From the NCBI GenBank assembly GCA_905182995.1, contig CAJJDP010000046.1:314488-378487 (forward strand): a DNA stretch of 64,000 nt. Direction: 5' to 3'. The stretch's first letter is position 1, and each line of letters opens with the position of its first letter. Made by a program: the position numbers and the translations under genes. This DNA comes from Paramecium octaurelia. Its lineage: Eukaryota > Ciliophora > Oligohymenophorea > Peniculida > Parameciidae. Under the pieces are notes generated by a model. It did not search any database. It saw only the letters and a list, made by a program, of their open reading frames with translations, and was not told the origin of the DNA. This document shows positions 51,865 to 64,000 of this stretch, piece after piece.

Positions 51865-54800
51865 TCAAATATTGATCAAAGTTCTTAGTGTTCTTTCAAA
51901 TGTATCATCGGTGAATAATGTTTGCGAAGGTATTATATACACAAAATGAATTATGATCTTGCTGTTTTCATATATTTTATTTTTCACTTCAGTTATAATT
52001 ATCAATAAGACCAGGAAAAGTATAACTAAGTAACAAATATTAAAAACCTAATTTAAAAGAATCACTTACTTCTTATTGATCCACTAATTTGGTTGTTACC
52101 TCAATTAGATCATTGTAAAAATAAGAATTCATTACATTAATCACTTCGGATATCATAAATGCTCCTTCTAATTCATTCTAAGTGGGTACAGCTCTGTAAG
52201 TAAAGTTATTTATGGCTACGTCAGTTTCAATTAAGTTTTGGATATATATCAACATTGCTTTTAGCCCATGCCTCATATTTTAATTCATTATGGTGGGACA
52301 TAATTCTGCTCCTCTAACCTTGATATCACCTGGTAAATATTGGCATAAATCGCTTAACTAGATTTCAGCATAAAAGTCATTGAAGTTACTGGTGACCAGC
52401 ATCCTTAAATGTTATAATATCAATTACTTATCAAAATCTGGATCTTAGGAAGTGAATAATTTAGTATTATTAAGTGACTCCATAATATAGTACCACATTC
52501 TATCGAAATAAGCAGCATCCAAATACATATAATTCTTTCTTCCATATAGAACTTCCCTTTAAGCAAACATCAATGGTATATCTCCACCGAGATCAGCCAA
52601 TTATTTTTTATAATAAGCAGTTTCAGGATACTTTTTCAGATATTTTTAGAATTCCAAATAATTTATTATACTATTAAGAGTAATTATTGAGTAAAACACA
52701 ATCAAAACCAATATAAATCTATAAGGGGGAATTCTTTTCTTTCGTAAATTTTTTGTATTTCTAGTTTCTTTCTCTACTTTTTACTCAAAAAATTAAAATT
52801 CCTTTTCTGCTATTTTAAGAGAGTAATTGAACTTATAGGAATTATCGGATTGTAATTTATCAAGCAATTGTTTAAACTTTTAGATTTCCTACTAGATTGC
52901 ATCATTATCTGAATATTAACTCAGATGTAAGAAAATAATAAGCTTCTTATTTATGTAAATTTTAGCATAAATAATTAATATTACCATTAGAATCAAAAAT
53001 ATCTACTGAAATAAGAACAGTGTTTCCATTTCATTTTCAAAATTTTTACCTCTTGAAATAGTCTATACCATGATGTCTGAATTCAATTAAGTCATAATAT
53101 CTCTCATTATAGGATAATTTTTAAAACTATAAAATATTTAAGGACTATCAGCTTTAACTGTTTTTTCATATATGTAGTTCATTTTTAAAATGTATTGGAA
53201 ATTCAACAAAACAGATATTGCTGTTCTAAGTGTCATATTATATTGTTCTGATTTATACGTATCAAGATATGAATAAGCTTCAATATATTTAGTTTGTAAT
53301 AACCCTTGGAGTTCTTAGCGATTAAGTACTAATTTTAAGTTTGAGTTCAGAGAATCAAATCCAAGTCCCAAATTGGAAGTGGCGAATTTTGATACTGAAT
53401 TATACTCTTCTTGACTTATAATACCATTAGTTTTTTAAAAATTGTAAGTCCACAAATTCCATCTTGTCACCAAAAACATATCCAAAGGTTAAAAGAATAG
53501 ATTTTTTATTTCTAATAAATTAATATCTACAGCAAAGGCCACTAGATTTAAACTCGATAATTGCTAAAAATAACACAAAATATTACAATTATAATGAATA
53601 ACCCTTGAATAACTATGCATAATACAAAGAGTATGACTAGCAATTGATGTTATCTTTTCAAAGGCATATGCTTATTAAATTTATTGTAAAGGTCGTATTT
53701 TCTATAAAATTTGGAATTTCTCAGCATTCTAATAGAGGACACTTAAGATTAATCTTCTCTGTCAAAAAGTTCTTCCTTTTTAACTTCCTATTATTCGACC
53801 AATTAGACTTTTCCTTCTCCACCTTAGGTTAAAGATTTAACAGATTGTTTTTTGCTTTCAGTCTTTATTTTATCTACTAAAAGATGTTGCTCTGGATCTC
53901 CTCTTGAAGTAAAGACTTGTGGTTACATCATGTCGATATTTAAAGCACTTTTAATTGCCTCTTCGTTTAAACTTTTTATTTCATTTACAGTTTTTTTTTT
54001 ATTTTGACTCTTCACTTATTTTAGACTTTTAACATCATTTAGACCTCTTACCTCTTAATTTTAATTTTGAGTGTGAGTATCTTCTCTAGAGGTTTATTTA
54101 ATTAATTGAAGTCTTTCTTCAGCTATACTCATTCCATTTACAGAGGAAGATTGATTTGTTTAAGTTTCTTTTTTAGTTGAGTTACCATTGTTTGAATATA
54201 TTATCTATATGTTTTCTAGTTTTACAATCATGTATATCATTGAATTTTAATATCGTTTAACAATTATTTCTAAATTGCAATAATAATGAACTTCATCTGA
54301 GTCATCATTTTGATATATAAGTTTTTGTGTATTAATGAGAATGTTTTCGAGGAAGCAGCTCTGAGTTACTCCTTAAAGTTCAGGGAATGTATTAAGAATT
54401 GATGATCCTTTTGGAAATAGTGCTTTATAGTATTTAATATCTTTTATTTGATTTGTATAGCAGGCAATATTATATTTCTCATCGACTATCAATGTAGCAT
54501 TTTTGACTAAAGTTGGAGAAATCAAACAAATGAAATTAACTTAATCAGAATATGCTAAATCAATGGCAAAATCAACAGTTTCAATGGATGATCCATGAGT
54601 CACATAATTTTGATTCAATTATCTCACAAATTTAGATTTACCAGTTATTATGAATTCATCTACTAGTTTATTATGCCATTCACGAACTCCTATAGGTATT
54701 AAATCCTATAATTTTTTATTACAAATAAATGAGGGAGCATTACTAGATATCTTATTCATTTGCAATTATCCATTCTCATATTTTGTAGTAAGGTAGAACA

Positions 54801-56088
54801 TATGTCTATTGGTTGTATAATCAGATAAATATAAGTCTGCTGATTTTTTAGCATGAATAATCATTTCATTTGCTTCTAACAGATCGTTTAAAATTTCTGC
54901 ATAGAAAAAACAAACTAATGCTTATATCATACTATTGGGTTCTGCTTAATAATAATCATCTATCTATCTTTTAATTTTTAACATCCTATTCACAAATTTG
55001 TAAATCTCATTAAATTCATTGGTTTTCCAATTTTATAATAATTTAATTTTCCATTGGATAATTTTAATTAAACTATTAGAAATTTTTATATTCTTAATAT
55101 CATTTTATATTAATCTTGAGGCTACTCCTAACAATTATTGAGTTTTCACTTTTTATTAGAAATCCTAATTTATTTAATGAATGCATTTTTTCAATATTTG
55201 GTTTCTTTTAATTTATCTGATAAAATTTTGATCTTTTAGTTTATTTAGTATTAAGAAACTTTCATAAAACTTCTTCTCATACATCAAAATGGAGGCATTA
55301 ATTATAGGATCCTTGGTGTAGATTAAATCTGGCAATTTTATTAATGATATGATTTTAAAAAAGAAAGGAACCAAAACAAGAGTGAATGAATTTTGAAATT
55401 GAATAAATTGCATTATTCCAACGTAAATTGTCACCAATTAAATTGAAATCATCATTATTCGAATTAATGGACTTCTTTAGTTTTTTAATAGGATTAGATC
55501 CAAAGCTTGTATTGCTGAATTTACTATTGCAATAATTTGTATGTGTTTAAGCTGGAAATTTAATTTATAAAATATCATTAGCAATATATTAATCACCAAA
55601 GTGAGTATGGTGAAAAATGTAATCTAAGTTCGCTAGAAATTCTTAGTATTTATGTCTAATGTTCCTTATATAAACAAGATCTCAAACATTTATACCAACA
55701 ATATAAGTCCTCCTATTACATACCCTAAAATGTCTGAATATTATTCAATCACAAAATTCAGCAATCCTACCTTCATCAAACAATTTATTAGACTCACTAT
55801 ATTCTTACCCGGTAGTTTAGTCTTTATGATACATAATAGTTGTAAAAGCAAGTAGCATATTCCAAAAATATAAAAATATGAAAATTATATGCTAACTGAC
55901 GGTCTAGCAAATAGTACCAATGTATAAAGCCATGAAGATGAATTCTCATAGTATATGTAAGAAATATTCAATAGGGAAGCATGAATAAGTAGTAAGTTAA
56001 CTAAGTTTTCAGGTAATGCCAGGGCAGAATCATCATATTCCATGTACTTTGCCAATATTTTGGACATTAAATGACTTATATTAGGCAT
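51865..56088 (-). CDS. Large multi-pass membrane protein of the TmcB/PAS ciliate family
   Basis: About 1,392 residues from ATG at 56088 (MPNISHLMSKILAKYMEYDD) to TGA at 51865. The N-terminal part has several TM segments (FYIFGICYLLLQLLCIIKT, ILFIQGTLD, TFFTILTLVINILLMIFY and more). A cytosolic TPR-like section (YTKDPIINASILMYEKKFYE) and a PAS-like section (IDLAYSDQVNFICLISPTLV, ALFPKGSSILNTFPELQG) follow. A charged linker and further TM segments (LLVILFVLCIVIQGLFIII, LFLFQQIFLILMVILIIYA, VFNICYLVILFLVLLIIIT) complete it. This matches 'tiny macrocysts protein B' family proteins, abundant in ciliates and of unknown function. Introns: 53564-53586 and 52048-52069. Confidence 0.75.
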
Positions 56089-56259
56089 TGAGGAACTAAA
56101 TTAATGAAAGAAAAATTATGATAATTATTTTAAAATTATCTCCTATACAAATATCAATTAATTTCTGTATTTATTGAATATATTTAATCATTTTAAACTA
56201 AGATGATATATATTTATATACTGTTGAGTTTTAAATTGCTTATAATTACTTAATTTATT

Positions 56260-56504
56260 AATCCTATTCAACTGCTTCCACTACTACTTAACCTGATTGA
56301 TAATTGGAATCTTACAAATTATCAACATATTTAATATGAAAAACATTCAACTCTGAATCATTAAATTACTCTCTCAATCTACTGAAGTAAGATGTTTTAT
56401 CGAAAATTTATTTGTTATTAAGTTAAATTTAATATTTCCTAGGCCTGCATAAGTCGTAATCATTGAGGATAGTCTTTATGTTCAATAATAACAGTCAACT
56501 TCAT
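56260..56504 (-). CDS. Small ORF with PB1-like segment, ends unresolved
   Basis: From ATG at 56504 (MKLTVII...), a 19-nt candidate intron leads to RKYQIQLNNKQIFDKTSYFSRLREQF and ELNVFHIKYVDNLQDS, which resembles a PB1 domain (F-x-I-K-Y-x-D-x-x-x-D). Without that intron the frame stops at TGA. No satisfactory stop was found downstream; the open frame runs on toward the neighbouring gene. It may be a real small PB1 adaptor or a decaying gene. Confidence 0.3.
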
Positions 56505-57164
56505 TTCAACTAATTAATATTAAAATTCACAATTATGTTAAGCTACTTTTTGTTTATAAAAAAAGCAAAAAAATAAATTTAGTCTAAAATTACATATTTT
56601 ACTTAATAACTTAATTGTAAGATTGCAGTATTGGAACGTTGTACTTATCCATTTAGGCATTCAAAAATTATGTCATGATGAAATTTCTTAAAATTCAATT
56701 TCAGTACTTTTATAATACAGAAATAATTTCCTATTATTTGATTACTTAAATAGTTAGCTTTCATAAGGTCGTTTATTGGAACATGTGATAAATTATTTTA
56801 GTTGGGAGGTATTATCACAAGAAATATGCTTTTGATATGGGATTATTAAAAATGGAAAGAAACCATCTTTTAAGGAAAAATAAGCTTTGCGTATTTCATT
56901 AATTATCAATTAGTATCTAAAAAAGATTATAAATTATCATAAGAATTTATTCTTTTTGTTTAAACAATAAATTTAATATAATATTATTAAAATATTAGGT
57001 TATAAAATAATTCATGGTCTTAAAGTTATAGTAGTAATAAATAATTATGTATCGTTATATTAATAAATATTAAAACATCTAAATATTTGTCATCTTGATG
57101 ATCTTATTTATTTAAATATATTATTTATTTATTTATGCATAAATTTCTGCTTGAAAATCAAAGA
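56505..57164. other. Intergenic, 660 bp
   Basis: Extremely AT-rich; no frame, repeat or RNA gene recognised. Confidence 0.5.
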
Positions 57165-59486
57165 ATGAATTATTCCAGTTACAATCCTTTTGGTTCCTAG
57201 AAAAACCTTAAGCCAGGGATCATAACTAAGTTAAAAAATAAAATTTAAGCTTTGTTCTAACCAACCATCAACTCATAAAGCTTGATCAAAAGGATATAAC
57301 CCTTTGAAGATTAAAAATTAGAATAAGAACTATCTAATTAATTTAAGAAGAATCTTGTTCTAGTCGATCGAATTATTCCAAATAAAGATTACAGTATGGC
57401 CCCAAAGCGTAAGTCCTTTATTCCCTTTGAATAATACCTTAAAGAGGAATTAGATATACCGAAAATATAGCATAAAGAAACTTAAACTGTTCTAGACAGA
57501 AAAGCAAACGATTCAGACATCAAATCATAAAATGTTAAAAAATAAAAAAAGGCGTAAAAAGATCATGCAAAAATTTAATAAGATAGAAAAATGGAAGGTA
57601 ATATTTGTAAATTATGTCTATAGAAAATCAGATATAGTCAGAGTTCATCCAAAATTAACAAAATTCTATGCAAAGTTTAAACGAAAAAAAAGGATATTCT
57701 AAAGAAAATTTATCAAACACTTCAAATAAGAAGGTGAAATAATTAGATGCCTTCATAGAGAGTATCATCCCAAATAAATAATTAAAATGTGAAACAAGTG
57801 ATAATTAATTATCAATGAAAATTCTGGAGTTTTAAGAAATAACTTAAACTAACGATAATAAAAACTAAAATTCTGATTAATTACTGCAGAAATTTAAAGC
57901 ATCATCTTTTTAAGCACTTAGTCCATCCTAAAATGAATGTATTAAAGATGATGTAAATATGGATAAAAAGTAATCAAGTTCAGCGGGTACAAATAGAAAG
58001 GTTGAAGCAAACGACACCCTATTCAGTTTTAAAAATGCAGATTTCTAATCAGAATCTTAGTTTAATATACAAAACATTGAAAACAATCAAAAAATTTTGA
58101 ATTTCAAATAAGATTAAGGATAAGAGTTTCAAAATAATTAAAAATCAAATTAATATGATTTACAACAAGTAACTTATCTTTTTATTAATATAGAAATAAC
58201 TAGAGTTCAATTAAGATAACTAAATGATGATGCAAAAAGAAGACAGTATTAGTGAAAATATTATTTAATTATAGAGAAAAAAAAGCGAGAATCAATCAAT
58301 TTAATAGTCTGAATAATCAAAATTAAATTTTACTTAAGTGGAAGAGAATAAAAGTAACATGTAATAGGTAAAATAAAAAGTGGATTTTAAAAAGAGAAGT
58401 AATTTGATCCAAATAGATTAATAAGATGGAGAATAATTAGAAAATCTTAATCTCTCTAATATCTTAATTTTTACTTTAAAACAACCATAATTTCGATAAG
58501 AATTCGAAAATTAAAAAGACAAAGTTAACTCTTAAGTTTTGTTGTAAGGAGATTAATTTTTGAAAAAAAAAACATAGTCGTAATATGATAAATAGGATCA
58601 GATATCTGAAAAAGAATAAAAATTATAGATATATTAAAATTAATAAAACAAAGAAATTCAAAAAAATATACTTCAAGGTAATTTCCAAAACAATCAGAAC
58701 AAGTAAATTATAGAGAAAAATGAGGAATTAATTAAGGAATATAATCCATTTTTAGTACTAAGTCCAAATATCAGTTCTGATCAAATAAGCCAGTATTTTT
58801 AAGGGGGTTTAACATCAAATCAAAATAATGGATGTTAACCATAAAGTTAGAATCAACCAATAGCAGATTTATTCAAAATACCAACATCATAATCTTAATC
58901 AATAATTAATAATTTATAAGATAAATAAAATCCTTAAAATTTATTGTAGATGCCTAATGTTAACAATTTTGCCAATGCAAGATTGCAACCCTACCCTTAA
59001 AATAAATAATTGGATCTCTTTTAATAGGCTCCTTAAATTACTCCGATTAGTTAACATTAGGTATTTAGTTTTGAGTCAGCAAAACTGAATTATTAGCAAT
59101 AGTCGACTTAATAAAATAATTTATTTTAATAGTAATAATAATAATAGTAATAATAGCATTATTATTCAGAATAATTGATTTAATAGCCCAACTACTAACT
59201 ATAAAACCTGTTTTCTTAATAGCACTAACCATCGAATTCAGTTTCAAGCTTAAACTTATTCTAATCTAACCCATATTAACAATAATAAAATGATTTAAAA
59301 AATCAGTAGGTGTATTTTAAGAATGATGTCCTATCTCTTTTTTAGGAGACTAAAAAATAAGATAGAAGTGATAATTTAATTAATTCTTTAGATATATTCT
59401 AGACTTAACAGTATCAGTAGGCATGTTAGAGTCTAAATAATAGCTTCAACAAGGGTAGAAAGAAGTAGAGAATTAATAATTATTGA
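57165..59486 (+). CDS. Glutamine/asparagine-rich low-complexity protein, 756 residues
   Basis: ATG at 57165 (MNYSSYNPFGSQKNLKPG), stop TGA 59484-59486. Introns 57598-57623 and 58169-58193. More than a fifth of residues are Gln, mostly TAA/TAG, rising to runs such as QQQQQQQQ near 59125-59150; Asn and Ser are also frequent. Scattered short motifs with F (LFQ, PFG, SLF) sit in the Q/N-rich C-terminal half, which loosely recalls nucleoporin or endocytic-adaptor disordered regions. No folded domain recognised. Likely a prion-like, condensate-prone protein (inference). Confidence 0.7.
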
Positions 59487-59891
59487 TGTTTTCCACGATA
59501 TAATTTATTTTATATATATAAACAATATAAATCACTATATAAACTCTTACTATGAAATATTTGGAGGAAAAAGTTTTTTAATTATTACTTTTCTTATTCT
59601 AATGTATTTGAAATTGAATATGCTTATGTGTGATATATTCTTTAATCAATAGGTAAAACAGTTCGAATTATTTATTATATTTGTTCAAAAAATAGGTCGT
59701 ATGATTATAATGAATGAATAATGAAATTCTGCATTGCATTAGGTAGCTTTATATAAACAATATCACAGTATGATTGAGAAATTAAATATCAATTATTTTT
59801 AAGCAATAATAATAAAATGAAAATATGATATTTGATTGGTTAATATAAGTACTTGAGATATTTTTGTTTAACAAATTTTATATTAATAAAT
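59487..59891. other. Intergenic, 405 bp
   Basis: No coding signal. AT-rich spacer before the ANP32-like gene. Confidence 0.5.
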
Positions 59892-60542
59892 ATGGCAGAG
59901 AAAATTATCAATCAAATAAAAAAGCAAGCCCAAGAATAAGGCGAATTGGAAGAACTTGATATCTAAGAGATTAGAATAGAGTAGCTAACACCAGAGATTA
60001 CGGAAACTTTGAAAAAGCATAAAAAATTATTAACTTTGGCTATTACAAGTTGTGGACTCAAGCAATTAAATGGATTGCCTACCATGGATTCATTGGAAGT
60101 GTTGATTTTAGAAGATAATAGTTTAGATGGAAGTGCATTAAAGTATATAAGTGAAAATTTCAAAAATATAGTCTGCTTATCCTTAGCCTGTAACTAAATC
60201 AAATCATTAGAAGTATAAATTGAGACTTATTATAGGAATTGCAAGTACTAAAAAATTTATCAGCTTTATAATAATTGGACTTATCTGATAATGAAGTGGA
60301 ATAGCAAGATGGGTATCATAAGAAAATCTTTGAAATGCTACCAAATTTGGAAGTATTAGACAATAAAAATAAAGATGGGAAGTGTATAGAATACTCAGAT
60401 GTAAATTAATTATTAATCATAGGAAGATGATGATGATGAAGAAGGTATTGAAAATGATTCTGAATTTAATGATGACGAAGATGAAGAAGAAGAAGAAAGT
60501 GAAGATGAATCTCCTAAGCCATAAAAGAAAACAAAGAAATGA
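59892..60542 (+). CDS. ANP32-like acidic leucine-rich nuclear protein
   Basis: 201 residues. Four leucine-rich repeats (LTLAITSCGLKQLNGLP, LEVLILEDNSLDGSALK, IVCLSLACNQIKSLEELQ, LQQLDLSDNEVEQQDGY) end in the ANP32/U2A' cap F-E-M-L-P-N-L-E-V-L-D. A C-terminal acidic tail (DEDDDDEEG..DDEDEEEEESEDE) ends in a basic KKTKK. This is the ANP32 plan: LRR domain plus acidic tail, acting in chromatin, mRNA export and phosphatase regulation. Introns: 60213-60235 and 60401-60422. Start ATG 59892, stop TGA 60540-60542. Confidence 0.88.
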
Positions 60543-60747
60543 TTTTAATCTATAGATATTCAATAATTCATTTGAATCATATATAATAATAATAATAATT
60601 GAGATTGTTATCAATTCATAAAACATTATGGAAATCATGATTTATATTGGCTAACTTTTAGCAACTAAATTTGTGTTTATTAATATAGAGTGATTAATTT
60701 ATAAGAAATTAGTAGTATAATTTTTAATTAACAGATTATATTTTAAA

Positions 60748-62212
60748 ATGAAAGGGTTTTGCTATTAGGTGACTTTGTAAATAAGCAAAGTAGAAATATC
60801 AATAAAGTTTCCTTGTACATTGCAAGTAATGTGGAAGCGAGGTCAAAATAAATGTGTAACAAAAGCTAAGGAGAAATCCAAAAATATCTTTATTGTGAAT
60901 GAGAGCCTTACATAAGAATTTACTATAGGGGACAATACTCCAAAAAAGAGTTTCTTAGTTGTTTTACTAAATGTCTAAGGACAATCAAAATTGGCTGGAG
61001 TGGTTAACTTTGATATCAATGGAACTATGGCAAGTGAAGGATAATGTGTGTTGAATTTAGATAGAAGTCCTGATTCAAATGCTAAAATATACTTTACTTA
61101 TCAAATAATCAATTTAGGTGAAACTGATTATACTGAGAGTAGAATAAATGAATCATTTAATTAGAGATCTTTGGGAGAATCTTTTGGTTTAGATAAAGAG
61201 AATTAAAATTCGAAACTCAACTCACTGAAAATATCTAATTATGATAATTAATTGAATAAGGAATTATATGAGAAAAGTCTCAAAGATCTTGATTAATCTA
61301 AATAGAAGATTACTAATCTTTAAGAGTAGATCAATAAATTCGATGAGGAGAAATCATTTTTATTGGAGGAAATTAAGTCTCTTAAGAAAAATAATATAGA
61401 GTTGAGAAATGAGAATGAATATTTAGAAAAGTAAAATCAAAATTAAAAGTAAGAGTTGCAATAATCAAAGGAGAATGAGTACTTAGTTAATTAATAACAA
61501 GTAAAATTGGAGTAATTGAATCATGAACTTCAAAATTAAAAGCTTCAATATCAAATTCTTTAGAATAAATATTAATAAAGTATGTAAAAACTTAAATCTT
61601 TCGAAGAATTAAATGAATTTAATAAATTCAATAAAGTGGATAGATCGACTAATACTGTAGTTCTAGAGATTCCAGAATTTATTGAATAGAATTAAACTAT
61701 CAAATAATTAGATTAATAATTAACAGACTATAAGAGAAAAAATGATAAATTAGTATTTGAGTAAGAATTCACTTAAAATAAACTCAACACTGTAGAATAA
61801 GATTTAACTTCATTACAAGCTTAATTTCTAAGTTTGTAAAAGTAATTATAGAAACAAAAAGATTAATGTAGTAATTTAGAGATTGAGAATTCATAATTAA
61901 GAATGTAAATTAAGGAATATGAGGATGATAAAGCATCAAAAGAACAAAGCAATACAAAGATTCAGAGTGATCATTAAAAATAGATTGAAAATCTTAAGGA
62001 ATAATTGCAATAAAATCAAGATTAAGTACTATAATTGGTATATTAAATAGTTTGAATAAATGAAAGAGAAATATTTGTTATAGAAAGAGAAAATAGAGAA
62101 ATTAAATGATGTAATTAATCAACAAAATGATGAACTAACTATATAAAGTGTGAATTTTCTGAGGGAGATATAAATGATAGCAAAGAAATAAGAGTAATTT
62201 GGAATAGTTTGA
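60748..62212 (+). CDS. NT-C2 domain coiled-coil protein
   Basis: 479 residues. The N-terminal 140 residues resemble the NT-C2 (EEIG1/EHBP1-type) domain: YQVTLQISKV, LQVMWKRGQNKCVTK, F-T-I-G..KSFLVVLLN and LAGVVNFDING. The rest is coiled coil (KSFLLEEIKSLKKNNIELRNENEYLEK-like heptads). NT-C2 proteins attach to membranes and scaffold actin or endocytic factors. Intron near 62024-62048 (25 nt). I end the gene at TGA 62210-62212; the next ATG lies 42 bp on. An alternative is one fused gene if a 69-nt 3n intron ending AAG removed the stop; I consider that less likely. Confidence 0.65.
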
Positions 62213-62254
62213 TTTTTATATTTAGCTTTTTTATATATTAATTATCCGTTAAAC

Positions 62255-63646
62255 ATGCTAAAAATCTCGAATAAGTCAAGGAAAAATGAATAATTGGAAA
62301 CCATATAAGTGATTGAGAAATGTACAAGTAAGAATAATTGTTGATTGTTGTAGAAATTATGAAGGAAGATCGCTTGTAATTGAGGCAAATGGTTAAGGAT
62401 GAAAATGTGAAACTCATTGAATTGGTTGCAAAATATAAAAAAAGGAGTGATCTCAATGATCTACAATAAGAATTAAGAAAGTTCCTTAAAGATAAAAAAG
62501 GATCACCAGAAAAAGTGCAAGGGGCTCCCCTTATTTTGAGAAAAGTCAAATCAAAAGAGAGATGTGAATGGAATACATCCATGAGTTCAAATCCTTCCAT
62601 CAAATCACCGAGTCGATCCAATCTAGATTTTAGGAAGAAACAGAAGGAAGATTAATCACATAAAAAAATGGAATCGTTCAAGAAGTAAGAAAAATTGGAC
62701 AGTCAGATTGAGCAAAAAGAAAATGAAGAATTTAAGATACTTGATGAAATATAAGAAGTTAAGCCATAAGAACAGTAAATTGTCTTCAATACAGCAAATT
62801 CAGTTATTGATCCATTTTTTGAGGATCTCACTCCAGTCAAAATGGAATTCCAAACCATTGTTTCTTAAGCACCTCTCAATCAAAGTGATTAAAGAAGCGA
62901 ATGCATATTATAATATAATGCAGCTGAAATATAGCAATACATTTAATAGGATAGACATTATGTTTATAAGGAAACCTATATAATACCATAATTAATCAGT
63001 CTAAACTACAAACAAATGGTGAATGCAGAATACTAAAATTTATTTACAGATTGGAAAAGCATACTCACTCCTTAATAACCATCATATCATGTAAAATAAG
63101 AAAATGTGTATGAATCCCAATTATAAATTGAGTCAGAATAATCTAAGTAAAATCAAACGACTCTCAAAACCGAAGCTTCATAACTTGTAAAGAGTTTAGA
63201 AATCAGAGGTGTCACTGCTGAAGAATTATTCACTTATTTAGTTCATCATAGATTTACTAAAAGGTTAAATCTGTATTAACTCATGGAAAATGCAAAGATA
63301 GCAATACCAAATGCATAATTAGACTTAGATTCTTTGTTTAAATTGGCAGACTCTGATGAAGATGGATGGATAAATTTAGAAGATTTAGGAAAGACTTTAA
63401 GGGAAACCTGTTTAGAAAAGGAGACTCATTTAAATCCAATTAAGGAATTATATAATCTACTTAATGGAAATGTGAACATGGAAAATTTTATCAATTAGAT
63501 GAATGATAGAATTTAAGCTGAAATGTAAATAATTATTATTTTTATTTAGTCTCTACCATGAAATTGATCTATTTGGAAAAGGATTCATAACGTATTGGGA
63601 AATGTACAATCATTATGAAGAAATCGAAAAACTATTGATTAAATGA
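62255..63646 (+). CDS. Coiled-coil protein with C-terminal EF-hand
   Basis: About 444 residues from ATG at 62255 (MLKISNKSRKNEQLE). Coiled coil covers the first 90 residues (MVKDENVKLIELVAKYKKR). A polar linker is followed by an ITAEELF-type helical region and an EF-hand LFKLADSDEDGWINLEDL, with loop ligands D-x-D-x-D-G-x-I-x-x-x-D intact. A second degenerate EF follows after the last intron (LYHEIDLFGKGFITYWEM). Introns: 62322-62353 (32 nt) and 63526-63550 (25 nt). Stop TGA 63644-63646. It may instead be the 3' half of the preceding NT-C2 gene. Confidence 0.62.
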
Positions 63647-63772
63647 CATTCATATTACTTATCACATTTCTTAAATATTTTGAATTCTTTGTTTCAATAC
63701 AGATTTTTCCTTATTAAAATGACTAAGTATTGATATTTAATTTAAGTTTATGGTATTTATTGATTAATTAAA

Positions 63773-64000
63773 ATGCTTTTTCAAAAATATGTGAATCCAT
63801 AATATTATGAAAATTTGAGAAGGTTTAAATACAGTGGTCAGAATCTTTCAATTTTATACAATTGGATTCTAGGAGACCTTGCATAATGGGTGGTATACAT
63901 ACTATTAATACCTTTAAGGTTGATTAATTGCCTAAAACAGTAGCTCCAAACCTTATTACTATTACAGGATTCTGCAATTTATTAACATCCTTTGCCCTGA
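63773..64000 (+). CDS. Ethanolamine/choline phosphotransferase, 3' partial
   Basis: CDP-alcohol phosphotransferase of the Kennedy pathway, an integral membrane enzyme of ER/Golgi. MLFQKYVNPQYYENLRRFKYSGQNLSIL, of which the Y-x-Y-S-G-x-x-x-S-I-L box is typical, continues after intron 63893-63918 (26 nt, ending AAG) as DQLPKTVAPNLITITGF, the start of the first TM and the approach to the catalytic D-G-x-x-A-R motif. That motif lies beyond the window, so head-group specificity (ethanolamine or choline) cannot be told. Confidence 0.88.

Overview
This window is protein-coding DNA from a ciliate macronucleus and almost certainly Paramecium. Long coherent proteins appear only when TAA and TAG are read as glutamine and TGA as the sole stop. 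The base composition is very AT-rich. Coding regions are cut by introns of about 19 to 38 nt, nearly all beginning GT (mostly GTA) and ending TAG, CAG or AAG. Genes are single transcription units packed on both strands, often with gaps below 50 bp. Two genes encode trichocyst matrix proteins, the cargo of ciliate secretory organelles. Six-frame translation under the standard code breaks almost every gene, so the coordinates given here come from manual reading with the ciliate code and removal of tiny introns. Lengths assume the listed introns; in most genes the spliced length is an exact multiple of three.

Layout. 1-9154: serine carboxypeptidase (cut by the window edge), a TAM41 pseudogene, a small unknown gene, a membrane-anchored aspartic protease, a CDK-like kinase with a TAA-encoded polyglutamine tail, a trichocyst matrix protein, a coiled-coil protein and ribosomal protein uL15. 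9516-17067: an unknown coiled-coil gene, a tandem pair of histidine phosphatases (one without its catalytic histidine) and a 1,596-residue coiled-coil protein with about ten 43-residue repeats. 17111-23787: two tail-anchored RING proteins, a cyclic-nucleotide-binding-like protein and a PH-kinase with an odd 24-nt insert. 23801-31065: a TBC RabGAP, ATG4, a centrin-like gene with an odd 23-nt insert, an SNF1/MARK-like kinase and the tiny eL41 gene. 31391-42022: a gene relic, two large cytoskeletal-type proteins, a LITAF-domain protein, a second trichocyst matrix protein and a tetraspanin-like protein. 42244-50306: an EB1-family relic, a 7TM protein, kinesin-13, long-chain acyl-CoA synthetase, a longin protein without a SNARE motif, a 90-residue membrane protein and a NEK-like pseudokinase. 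50311-64000: an EF-hand protein, a 1,392-residue Tmc-like multi-TM protein, a PB1-like small ORF, a Gln/Asn-rich protein, an ANP32-like protein, an NT-C2 coiled-coil gene, an EF-hand coiled-coil gene and the start of an ethanolamine/choline phosphotransferase.

There is no operon logic. The content fits a cell rich in cilia, centrioles/basal bodies, membrane trafficking and regulated secretion: kinesin-13, EB1 relic, centrin-like, IQ and coiled-coil proteins on one side; TBC, ATG4, longin, LITAF, tetraspanin and trichocyst proteins on the other. The most unusual items are degenerate paralogues (dead phosphatase, pseudokinase, TAM41 and EB1 relics), two intron-sized inserts lacking one canonical splice site each, a pair of tail-anchored RING proteins, and divergent start codons only 4 to 19 bp apart. 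No function here was confirmed by a database search; family calls rest on recognised motifs.
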